Shown in pieces: positions 34,270-44,734 of a stretch of 64,000 nucleotides of DNA. The first letter of the stretch is position 1. Each line of letters begins with the position of its first letter. Under the pieces are notes generated by a model, which was not told where the DNA came from, ran no database searches, and worked only from the letters and a program-made list of their open reading frames with translations. The translations under genes were made by a program, and so were the position numbers. Source of the DNA: Coniferiporia sulphurascens (Eukaryota; Basidiomycota; Agaricomycetes; Hymenochaetales; Hymenochaetaceae); assembly GCA_002794785.1 (NCBI GenBank), contig NBBA01000003.1, positions 806,001-870,000 on the forward strand. Reading direction: 5' to 3'.

Positions 34270-35579
34270 ATGGCGGAAATAATTGGCACGACGGTCGGTT
34301 AATATCACGCTGGGTTTGTCAATGAGGAACGCAGCACTGACCGGCAGTATACAGATCAGCGATGAAAGCATAGTGGAAAGCGTAAAGATGCAAAGCGAAG
34401 TAGGGGAAGGGCAAACTGTCACGGTGCAAAGCAAAGGGCTTGTGCCAAGACTTTTAGGTGACACACTCTTAGTACTATGAGCAGCCTGCTGGGTTCCTTG
34501 CGGCTGACATTCGTGCACTGGTTTTTCAGTTCCCTTCGACACTTCCACTACCTCTTTGACAGGTGACAAATACAAGTGGCTTGGTGACTTCTTCAGCACG
34601 GCTAACACTCGTCTCTTTCATTTTCTCACAAGACATGAGCACAACCAGTACTACGAGCTCAAGCAGTGACACCGCACCATTCAGTACGAGCTCAAGCACC
34701 ACGACATTCACTAGTACGACTTCAAGCATCGGTGTCACGACATCCAGTACGAGCTCAAGCTCTTCAACAACCAGAACGAGCTCAAGCTCTTCGACAACCA
34801 GAACGAGCTCAAGCTCCGGGACATCCAGTACGAGCTCAAGCTCTGCGACAACCAGTACGGGTGAAAGCATCACAAGCGAAAACATACTAACAATAACCAG
34901 TACTTTGTCAAGTTCTAGTCCAACCCATGTTGTCACTTCACCGGCCACCTCACGATCGGTAAAACCAGGTGTCATCGTTGCCGCTGTCGTGCCGTCAGTC
35001 ATATTCCTTTCCATAATCGCTGTTCTGTTTTGGCGCCGTACCAGGCTATCGCGGCGCCGCGTACGGGCATCCCCCGGAGCCGCAATATACGGAAATTTCA
35101 AACAGTGCGACACAAAGCCAGGGCCGCGGCTGCACGGTGATTCTGCATTACCTGTTGCGGTTACGGCTTCAGGGCCTGAATCCAACGAAGCCATCAGTAA
35201 TGTGGCCGTTGCCAGCAGACAATCTTCTTCCAGTATAAATGACAGGGACAGGTCGCACTCCATTCGAAAAGAGACATGCCTCCAACAAAACTCACAGCCT
35301 CCCAGTGTCGATGCGTTGGAACACCCCGCTTCCCCGGACGATCTGGATCTGCCTGGTGCCTCGAATACCAATTCTGGAGGCGCGACACCTTCCCAGGGAG
35401 ATGCACTGGCGTTGATTCTGCAAAAAATGGATGATATGCAAGCTCGAATGGCAGATCTACAAATGCGTCAGCTACAGGTGGGACACCAATTACCCGTGTC
35501 CTTCCCTTTCGGGCAGGCCACTTCAAGTACTATGGACGGGGTGTCTTTAGCCCCTCCGACTTACCACGAGCAGGAGTAG
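34270..35579 (+). CDS. Copy D: intact PPxY-family single-pass membrane protein
   Basis: Four exons: 34270-34293, 34355-34457, 34530-34562, 34633-35579, totalling 1,107 bp (368 residues). Introns of 61, 72 and 70 bp end in ACAG, TTTTTCAG and TCACAAG; branch sites are CTGAC or CTAAC. The protein starts MAEIIGTT, with no signal peptide. A long Ser/Thr stalk follows, with repeats of a TTRTSSSS-type unit. Next come the transmembrane segment (VIVAAVVPSVIFLSIIAVLF), WRRTRLSRRR, and a tail with SRQSSSSIND. The tail ends with the MDDMQARMADLQMRQLQVG stretch and LAPPTYHEQE. Topology by charge is N-terminus outside. A PPxY tail would suit a membrane adaptor for a Rsp5-type ubiquitin ligase (inference). 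The exon order matches C, E and F. Confidence 0.65.
34640..34880 (+). repeat. Minisatellite in the Ser/Thr stalk of copy D
   Basis: Repeated units built on ACGAGCTCAAGC, with spacers such as TCTTCGACAACCAGA, encode tandem SSTTRTSSS-type stretches. Fewer units occur in C and E, and almost none in F, so stalk length differs between copies. Confidence 0.75.
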
Positions 35580-36300
35580 ATATGGTTTCTCTGGGGAGAT
35601 AATCTTAACTCCAGATTTCTCTTCTTTTCTTTGCTGTATTTTTTCACAGACAGCGGTTTTTTTATGTGCACAACTAGGGGTGCTATGGACATGCGCTTTC
35701 TTCCTCTTCACTGCCATGTACTTACTCTCCAGTCTAAAAAAGGACTCTTAGATTCTGTCTCTAATTGCTTATGCGAGAAGAAGCGCCAATCGGCACCGCA
35801 CACCATGTTTACCGAGTTATTGCAAGACTACCAGCATATGGCCCAGGAAATGGCTTCTCTAGACTCTGTAACACTGAACAACATGTCTGTGTCTGGAAGC
35901 TGGGTTTGAGCAACTTTCCGACAATGAGGAACGGCCCCGCAAAGAAGGCTGCCAACTACGCGTACGGAATGGTCGGTGTACTGGGTTTCCTTGATGAGCA
36001 TACATGCATGAAGGGAGATGGGCCGATTCCTCGCAGGGTTCCACCTACACGTTGGTCAGGAAGTAGTATGCTAGATCGTCTGCGTGGTTTCCACATGGCA
36101 CGGCGATTCCTCCCCTATATGAAGGCATAAGCCACAAATATGTATTGGTGCTGCGGAATGAAGTGGCAAGATCGCCTCTTGAACGCATTGAGCAAGGCAT
36201 AAGTCGGGAAAACGAAGGTGGCTTTATATTGCATAAGATTCACTATGCATTAGCTACTCGATAGATGGACAAACATTAAGAAGGAAGCACGCATCCGCCC
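35580..36300. other. 3' flank of copy D with shared block
   Basis: Carries the conserved 3' block also found after B and C. Here a reading of 121 residues (35765-36130) is open, containing YGMVGVLGF and RRVPPTRWSGSSMLDRL. Without recognised homology or splice structure I treat it as part of the duplication unit. Confidence 0.4.
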
Positions 36301-36301
36301 A

Positions 36302-37203
36302 TTAGCGCAACCGCCCGATCAAGCCGGTTTCGAGTCCGATATCAGAATATTGACTGACGGTGGCCTCGATCATCGATTCTCCGAGGGCGGGGAAAAGTTG
36401 GCCAGTGTAGTTTGAGAGTGACATGTTCGAGGTAATGTTCAAGTTGCTATCCACAAAGATATGGCCCTCAAAAGGGTTGTTTATCGAAAAGAGTATATCC
36501 TTCATTTAAGCAATACCCAACGAATAAGCACTTAAACTCAAAAACAATTAAGCATTTACTTACACTGTTGAGTCCTCCCCGTAGAATAGTTTGCATATGC
36601 CGCCCCATGACGAACAACCGTCGACAATTAATGGGGGTGAAGGCATAGAAATCATGGGAGCAAATAGCAGAGTCTGCATTTTCTATCATGTCTGCCTCTA
36701 CGTTTACGCAAAAGTATCATTCATGTCCGAACACCTTATAACGTGATAGTCAATTGCAACAATTGAGAAGCGTGAAAGCGACTTGTAGACGTGCCTGGCT
36801 TGCTCAACGACATCGGAGGATACTTTCTGAATGAATACTAGTGATCACTCTGGACTAAGGGCTGGCGTCCAGAGATGGTCACTTCGAGACCGGGATTGTG
36901 TCATTAATATTGTATAGCGAAGGAAGGAATATCAAGCTGGTAATGACCATGCGGGAAAGCGGCGGCACCATGAGCTACTAGCAGGTGCTGCAAGACAGAG
37001 CCGGCCCGCCTCTGAATTTGCAAATCTATGGATACAGACAAAACATTGGTAGAGTCACACGATAACCAAGGAAGAAGACCAACGGGCTCTTGTATCCACT
37101 CCGGTGCGAACTCTTGGTCCATTAATAAAAGTGTATCAGCGAACTCGGTCAAACTGAACCTTGCTGAAATTCGAGCTCGATGCCGAGTTCGGCATCTGGC
37201 CAT
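36302..37203 (-). pseudogene. Carboxylesterase/lipase (type B) relic
   Basis: Minus-strand pieces read in order resemble fungal type-B carboxylesterases. They are AGSVLQHLLVAHG (after the usual nucleophile region), a DFYAFTP...QTILRGGLNSV stretch across a frameshift, and NPFEGHIFVDSNLNITSN with QLFPALGE and AVSQY-like VSQYSDIG. Stops and shifts break it and the catalytic N-terminal part is missing. The intact enzymes hydrolyse esters and are often secreted. Confidence 0.6.
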
Positions 37204-38296
37204 TCGGAGTCTAAAAATATTTTAATAGAATTTTGACTATATCGCGCACTCGGCTTCCTTCGTGCGATTATCTACTGGCTCAACGATATACCTGGATACA
37301 GTGTGCATTCGCTAGTGCCGTAAATTACTGGATTCCAGCAAACCTGACAACTCAACATGGAGCATTTGTGCTTACTCAGTCCGGCATTCAGTGGCGGCGT
37401 ACATATTACCAATTTGCTTTGAAGAGACAACAACCCAGGTCCCAGATGCTTCAGGGGAATCATGCTGCACGCGTCGTTTGATGGGATAATTGAAGAGAGT
37501 TCCTCAGTTTTTGTATTTCTCGTCTGCTGGAAAATGATGAGGATGCTTGCCTTTATTTCCCCCCTTTTCTTATCTCCCTCCTCATCAAGAAGAAAAGGAT
37601 GGCAACACAAAATCACCCCTGTCATATAGTGTTTGGAACTTCAGGTCCCATGAAGGCAAATGTGGCTGACCCGAATAAGGCGGTGTCGGAGTTCTCGATC
37701 GTTTTCTGTTTGTGGGTACAAATCAAGGGTTTTAAGCATTCCTTAGATACAACAAGTCTCGGGCATTGTAAGTCACAATCAGTGTTTGCTGTAATTTTCA
37801 TCCGTATTTACCACTAGCATGTCTGTTTTCAGTATCCCCTAGTGCTAGTGTCTTAGTCAAAACTTAGGTCTGATGCGAAGCAGCATTTACCCAACTCATA
37901 CTGCTTCCAAGTGTCACCATTAATCTGATGAGCCTAGGTTCATTTTCTGGTGTTCCTCTTCCAGTGATATATGAAGATCAAATCAGCAACTGACAAGTGA
38001 TGTTCCGACCGCATCTTTGAGGGATGCCCCATTATAAAGTCACCATTTGAACACCTGGACCAGAATTCAACTTGTATACCCCCGTACGCTGCGAAAATAC
38101 AGTAAGGATATATTGACTAAGGCTATCAACCGGCGTGCGCTAATGGAAACGGCGGGTCCGAGTCACTCTTGCTTTCTCCAGGTAGATTGTTAAGGTTCTT
38201 TAAATTTGGAGCTTCAGATTAAAGCCTAAGTCACGGTGCTCTTGGGCCTGCGGAACCTGTGTTGGCAGATCGGGACGATAATTTCAGTTTCCAGTT
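37204..38296. other. Spacer and promoter region of copy E
   Basis: Holds the repeated upstream block (about 37740-38060) in decayed form; no gene recognised. Confidence 0.5.
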
Positions 38297-39690
38297 ATGG
38301 CGGAAATAAGTAGCACGGAAAAAACAATTGGCACAACGGCAACAATTACCGAGACGGTCAGTTAAAATGACGCTGGGGTTGTCAGTGAGGAATGCAGCAC
38401 TGACCAGCAGTATTCAGATCAGCGGTACAATCATAGTGGAAAGTATGCAGGTGCAAAGCATAGTAGGGGGAGATGTATCAGAAATAGGTGACATGCTCTA
38501 AGTACTATGAGTGGCCTGCTGGGTTCCTTGGGGCTGACATGCGTGTGTTGGTTTTTCAGTTTCCATCATCACCGAGTTTCCCACTGGCGCTGGCTTCACT
38601 TTGACAGGTGACAACTACAAGTGGCTTGGTGACTTCTTTAGCACGGCTGACACCGGTATTCGTCTGTTGCTTTTTCTCACAAGACACGGCACAACCAGTA
38701 CGAGCTCAAGCATCACGAGCACAAGCATACTATCAATAATAACCAGTACTAGTCCTGGTCCAACCCATGTTGTCACTCCACCGACCACCTCATGATCGGT
38801 AAAACCAAACATCATCATCGCCGCTGTCGTGCCGTCTGTCGCATTAATATTCCTCTTCATAATCGCTGTTCTGTTTTGGTGCCGTACCAGGCTATCGCAG
38901 CGCCGCGTACGGGCATCGCCTGGAGCTACACTGTCCGCGAATTTCAAGCAACGCGACACAAGGTCAGGACCGTGGCTGGACGGTCATTCTGCATTACCTG
39001 TTGCGGTCACGGGTTCAGGGCCTGAATCCACCGAAGCCATCAGTAATGTGGCTATTGCCAGCAGACAATCTTCTTCTAGTATAAATGACAAGGACGGGTC
39101 GCACTCCATTCACAAAGAGATACACCTCCCACGAAACTCCGAGTCGCAGCCCCTCAGTGTCAATGCGTTGCAATGCCCTGCTTCTCCAGAAGATCTTGTT
39201 CTGCTTGGTTCCTCAAATGCTAACAACGGGCATGTAGCACCTTCCCAAGGAGATGCACTGTCTTAAAATCTACGCACATTGTGGTAGACGATGAGGTGCA
39301 GTGGTGTAGTTGAGGCAAAGGTGGGTTATCAGCATAAACCGATGTATTTCATGGTAGAGACCAGCTCTCCTTATATACATCTACCGTGAGCTACGTATAC
39401 TATAACTATCATAGCCCCTGTTCGTATGGTGTTATCATTGCGTTATCATTTACTTAGTAAGATGGATGTTCATATGACCATCCTTATATTTAGTACGTTC
39501 GTTATAATTATTTAATACACTGGCTTTGATTTTGCAAAGAATGGACAATATGCAAGCTCGAATGGCAGATCTACAAATGTGTCAGCTGCAGGTCGGACAC
39601 CAATTACCTGTGTCCTTCCCTTTCGGGCAGGCCACTTCAAATACGGATGGGTTGTCTTTAGCCCCTCCGACCTACCACGAGCAGGAGTAG
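38297..39690 (+). pseudogene. Copy E: PPxY-family gene with frameshift, nonsense codon and solo LTR
   Basis: Exon 1 at 38297-38356 encodes MAEISSTEKTIGTTATITET. The later introns are in the family positions. The exon after the TCACAAG acceptor lacks one base compared with D, shifting frame. The family frame then meets TGA where D has CGA (TTS*SVKP). The transmembrane and tail region reads from about 38812. A solo copia-family LTR (39261-39517) splits the tail, which resumes and ends LAPPTYHEQE at 39690. At least three independent lesions make this the most decayed copy. Confidence 0.75.
39261..39517 (-). mobile_element. Solo LTR of the copia family in copy E
   Basis: 257 bp, TCTTAAAATC to TATTTAATA, flanked by CACTG (39256-39260, 39518-39522). 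Removing it rejoins GATGCACTGGCTTTG, as in the other copies. Confidence 0.93.
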
Positions 39691-41364
39691 ATGTAGTTTC
39701 TCTGGGGAGATGGTCTTAACTCCTGATTTCTCTCCCTTTCTTTGCTGTATTTGTTGCAGACACCGATGTCTTCGGGGTTTTTATGTGTACGACTGCTGGT
39801 ACATCACTTTCTTCCTCTTGTTTGTGTACTTACTTTCTAGTTCAAGTCTCTAAAAAAGGACTCTTGGACTCTGTCTCTAACTTGAATTACTTACTCGAGA
39901 AGAAGCACCAATCAGCACAGTGCTCCCCGTTTACCGAGTTATTAATAATACAAGCCCACCATCATGTTGCCCGGGAAATGAGTCCAGAGCCCCTTGATGC
40001 CTTATAAGCCAACATAACCAAACTTGTCTCTCGACGCTGTGCATACCAGTGAGGGCCTTGAGCCGCCCGACTTGCCCAGTCTCTAAATTGGGAATGAAAG
40101 AAATGTGGTGTCTGCCGTGGCCCAAGGAGACACTTCGGCTTTGTTTTTGCAAAGAATGGATGGCATTCATGCCTTGATGACAGACCTATAAATGCGCCAA
40201 CTGTAGGCAGGAACACAGGCAGGTCACTTTGCAAATTTTGGAAGAGGCGTCTTTAGCTCCTTGGTGGCCTCGATTTGCAATTCCGAGTCTCCGAGAGTGG
40301 GGAAACGTTGCCAGTGGCCATTGTGATTTGAGAGCAACATGTTTGAGGTAATGTTGGGACAGTGCTATCCACAAAGATATGCCCCTCAAAAGAGTTGGTT
40401 ACTTCATTTAAGTAACTGTACACCTTTTTGTGCAGAGGAGTGTGCTCATTGTACATGTATCTCAGATCCATTGATGAGACAATGTGTTTGGATTTACTCA
40501 TTAGAAACATCATATCCACCACTGTTTCTCAATAATCAATAATAATCGAGCAAGAATCAGCGAGAATCAGAAGTGGGCATGAAGTTTCCAGTGGGTAAAT
40601 CTGGCACATTAATTTTGTCTCATCAATGGATCCGACTCAGAAGTACAAAGGACACAATCCCCATGCAAGAAATTATTTGACAATACTATTAGGTAATCAA
40701 AATATGATATTCTCCTATGCCAACCCAATCATGATGGGAGGTCCCACTGGCAGTCACCAGGGTCAACGGCACTTCCTGTGCCATGTCAAATACAATCAGT
40801 GTTGGGCATCATAAGTCACAGACAGTATTTGATGTCATTTTTATTTGTACCCACCACTGGCACGTCTGTGGTCAGTGTCCACTGTGCATGTGTCATCCTC
40901 TTTTTGCTAGTGTTTTGGTCAAGCCTCAGATCTGATTTTGAGTAGCATTTACACAACTCGTACTACTTCTGTATGGTAACCACACATAAACAGTGATCTG
41001 ACGAGTCCAGGTTCATTTTCCCGTGTTCCCCTTCCAGTAAACATGACAACCAGATTCAGCGATCAATATATGATGTTTTGACTACATCATTGAAGGATGC
41101 TCTGTTATAAAGTCGCAATTCGAACACTTGGGTCAGAATTCAACATGTATGCATGACCCCGTACTACACCGTGCAAACACGGTAAGGACATGTTAACCAA
41201 GGCTATTAACCGTGCACTAACGGACACAGCTGGTTGCTCCTGCTTTCTCCAGATAGACGGTTAAGCTTCTCTACTAAATTGTAAAGCTTCAGATTGGAGC
41301 CCGGTGCTCTTGGGTCTGCAGAGCCTGCGTTGGCAGAGCAGGACGGTAATCTTCAGTTCCAGTT
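39691..41364. other. Spacer between E and F
   Basis: About 40125-40230 is a further degraded scrap of the family tail (a MDGIHA-like stretch). About 40253-40440 on the minus strand repeats the carboxylesterase relic (NSFEGHIFVDS). From 40797 on comes the upstream block shared with D and G. No intact gene. Confidence 0.5.
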
Positions 41365-42717
41365 ATGGCGGAAACAATTGGCACAACAGAAATAATCGTC
41401 ACGACGGAAATAACTGCCACGATGGTTGGTTAAGATCACGCTGGGGTTGTTGGCGAGGAACGCAGCACTGACCAGCAGTATTCAGATCGGCAGAACAACC
41501 ATAGTGGAAAGCGTAGGGGTGCAAAGCGATGGGGCAGGGCCAACACAAACAGTCTTAAAATCTACGCACGTTGTGGTAGATGATGAGGTGCAGTGGTGAA
41601 GGTCAGGCAAGATGGGTTATCAGCGTAAACCGATGATATTACTAGGGCGAGACCAGCTCCCCTTATATACACGTTCCGTGGGCTAGTACTACTATAACTA
41701 ACTAGCTCCTATATCGTATGGCGTTATCGTTGTGTTATCGTCTCCTTAGTAAGGTGGTTAGGTCTTATGACCATGTACTATATTTATATCGTTTCGTTAT
41801 ATTTATTTAATAAACAGTTATAGGTGACACGCTCTACTAAGTACTATGAGTGGCCTGCTGGGTTCCTTGCGGCTGACATTCGTGTGCTGGTTTTTTAGAT
41901 TTCATCACCCAAGTCTCTGTATACCCCACTAGCTTCACTTTGACAGGTGACAAATACAAGTGGCTCGGTGACTTCTTTAGCACAGCTGACACTCGTCTGT
42001 TTCTCTTTCTCACAAGACACGTTATCAAGCACAGTAACCATTAGTCCAACCCATGTTGTCACCCCACCGACCACCTCACGATCGGTAAAACCAAACGTCA
42101 TCATTGCTGCTGTCGTGCCGTCTGTCGCATTAATATTCCTCTCCATAATCGCTGCTCTGTTTTGGCGCCGTACTAGGCTATCGCGGCACCGTGTAGTACA
42201 GCCATCCCCCGGAGCCGCAATATACGGAAATTTCAAGCAGCGCGACACAAAGTCAGGACCGCAGCTGCACGGTGATTCTGCATTACCCATTGCGGCCACG
42301 GATCCAGGGCCTGAATCCGACGAAGTCATCAGTAATGTGGCTGTTGCCAGCAGACAATCTTCTTCCAGTATAAATGACGAGGACGGGTCGCACTCCATTC
42401 ACAAGGAGATACGCCTCCCACGAAACCCACAGCTTATCAGTACTGTCAATGCGTTGCAACACCCCGCTTCCCCGGACGATCTAGATCTGCCTGGTACCTC
42501 AAATACCAATTCTGGGGGCGTTACACCTTCCCAAGGAGATGCACTGGCTTTGCTTTTGCAAAAAATGGACGATATGCATGCTCAAATGGCAGATCTACAG
42601 ATGCGTCAGCTGCAGGTGGGACACCAATTACCCGTGTCCTTCCCTTTCGGGCAGGCCACTTCAAGTACTACGGACGGGGTGTCTTTAGCCCCTCCGACTT
42701 ACCACGAGCAAGAGTAG
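41365..42717 (+). pseudogene. Copy F: PPxY-family gene intact except for a solo LTR in exon 2
   Basis: Exons are 41365-41424, 41486-41552 plus 41818-41823 (split by the LTR), 41899-41946 and 42017-42717. With the LTR and one AACAG copy removed they sum to 882 bp, an open frame of 293 residues. The Ser/Thr stalk is very short (DTLSSTVTISPTHV). The transmembrane segment (IIAAVVPSVALIFLSIIAAL), WRRTRLSRHR, the MDDMHAQMADLQMRQLQVG stretch and LAPPTYHEQE are all present. No other lesion is seen, so the LTR is the only obvious defect; transcription could also start or splice around it. Confidence 0.75.
41553..41812 (-). mobile_element. Solo LTR of the copia family in copy F
   Basis: 260 bp, flanked by AACAG (41548-41552, 41813-41817). 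Confidence 0.93.
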
Positions 42718-44476
42718 ATGAGGCTTGTCATGCTGGGGGGATGGTCCTGACTCCTGATTTCTCTTTTTTTCTTTGCTGTATTTGTTACGGACGCTTGTGT
42801 CTTCGAAAATTTTATGTGTACAATTAGGGGTACCGGGTACCACGGACGTACAGTACATTTTCTTCTTCATGTACTTACTCTTCAGTCGAAAAAAGGACTC
42901 TTGGATTCTGTCTGTAATAACTTACGCGAGAAGATGTGCCGATCAGCAGCGCTCACCTTGTTTACCTAGTTATTACAAGACTACCAGCATATGGCCCAGG
43001 AAATGGCTTCTCCCGACCCCGTAATATTGAACAACACGTCTTTGTCCCCGTTAGAATATGTCGTCTAGCTCAGTGTCATACTCTCTGGCAGAGGGTTGAA
43101 GTTGGGATTGAGCGACTCCGAGTCGGTCTGAGACTCAGGCTCTGAGTCAAACTAAACCTGATGACTCAAAACGCGGTATTTGTGCTTACTCAGTTCGGAA
43201 TTTAGGGGGTATCACATTGGGGTTTATGTCTTGTTCTAGTGCTTGCTTGAGTTGAATTCGAGCTCGATGCAGAGTCGGCGTCGGAGTTTGAATAGTTTTT
43301 CGTAGATTTTTCATTGCATGTATGCGCGCTCAGTTTCCCTCGCGCGATTATTTACTGGTTAAACTATAAACTTGGATACGGAGTGCATTCGTTAGCGCCA
43401 CGAATTGCTGAATTCCAACACTTGAGTGGTCAAAACTGGTCTAAAACATAGTTTATCTTTGTTTTGTGGCCTACTCGGCAAAGTAGGTTTGTAAATATTA
43501 CATAAATAATGATCTGCGTATACTCACCATAAAGGGCACTGAATCATTTGCCTGTTTTGCCTCAAAAGTAGCCGGCCGGCTAATTAGAGATTGCACAGTT
43601 TTTTTCGTTGCGGTTATGACGTATGGCGTTATCCACACAACACCAAGGCAAAAGAAGGAAAGTTCCTGTTCTGCTGTTATGCATGTTCTGCTGTTTTGGG
43701 GCTCAAAACACAGCTCAAAGCAAGTACTCGAACAAGGCCCAAAACAAAGCCTAAAACTCCATCATGATACCCCCCAAAGGCGACGTATGTGTCACCAATT
43801 TGCTTTGAAAAGACTCGGACAACAGCCTCAGTTTTTCCGTTCCTTTTTAGATGCTTGAGGAGAATCTGGCTGCATGTGCCTTCTGATGGGATAATTGGGG
43901 AGGGTTCCTCGGGCCTTGTATGATCCTGTCTGCCCGCAAATGATGAGGACGCTTGCCTTTATCGCCTTTTTCTCTCCCTCCCACTTGCTGGCCCCCACTA
44001 AGAAGGAAAGGATGGTAACACAAGATCATCGCCCCCTGCCTCATTTCGTGATTAAATGCTTGGAACTTCAGGTCCTTCGAAGGCCCGTATCACAACGGGG
44101 CTGACCCGGATTATGATCAGCGTAGTTGTAGGTACAATTCGGAGGTCTCAAGTACCCCTTCAGACCAATCAGTGTTGGGCGTCGTAAGTCACAGACAGTA
44201 TTTGATGTCATTTTCATTTGTATCCACCACTGGTACGTCTGTGGTCAGTGTCCACTGTGCATGTGTCATCCTCTTTTTGCTAGTGTTTTGGTCAAGCCCC
44301 AGATCTGATTCTGAGTAGCATTTACGCAACTCGTATTACTTCTGTATGTCACCACACATAAACGGTGGTCTGACGACTCCAGGTTCATTTCCTCATGTTC
44401 CCCTTCCAGTGAACATGACAACCAGAAGCAACGATCAATATATGATGTTTTGACTACATCATTGAAGGATGCTCTG
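42718..44476. other. Spacer between F and G
   Basis: Includes the MITE-like stretch at 43500-43765 and, from 43871, the segment nearly identical to 33400-34080. No gene recognised. Confidence 0.5.
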
Positions 44477-44484
44477 TTATAAAG
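44477..44484 (+). promoter_or_regulatory. TATA-like box of copy G
   Basis: TTATAAAG in the same position as in D, about 258 bp upstream of the start codon, with the same GTAAGG...CTCCAG 5' UTR intron between. Confidence 0.4.
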
Positions 44485-44734
44485 TCGCAATTCGAACACT
44501 TGGGTCAGAATTCGACATGTATGCATGACCCCGTACGCTGCGCAAACACGGTAAGGACATGTTAACCAAGGCTATTAACCGTGCATTAACGGACACAGCT
44601 GGTCTTTCCTGCTTTCTCCAGATAGACAGTTAAGCTTCTCTACTAAATTGTAAAGCTTCAGATTGGAGCCCGGTGCTCTTGGGTCTGCAGAGCCTGTATT
44701 GGCAGAGCGGGACGGTAATCAACAATTTCCTGAC

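Noticed and set aside
34526..35371. Minus-strand frame of 281 residues opposite copy D
   Set aside because: Antisense of the Ser/Thr stalk and tail; similar shadows occur opposite C, F and G only because the coding strand is conserved.
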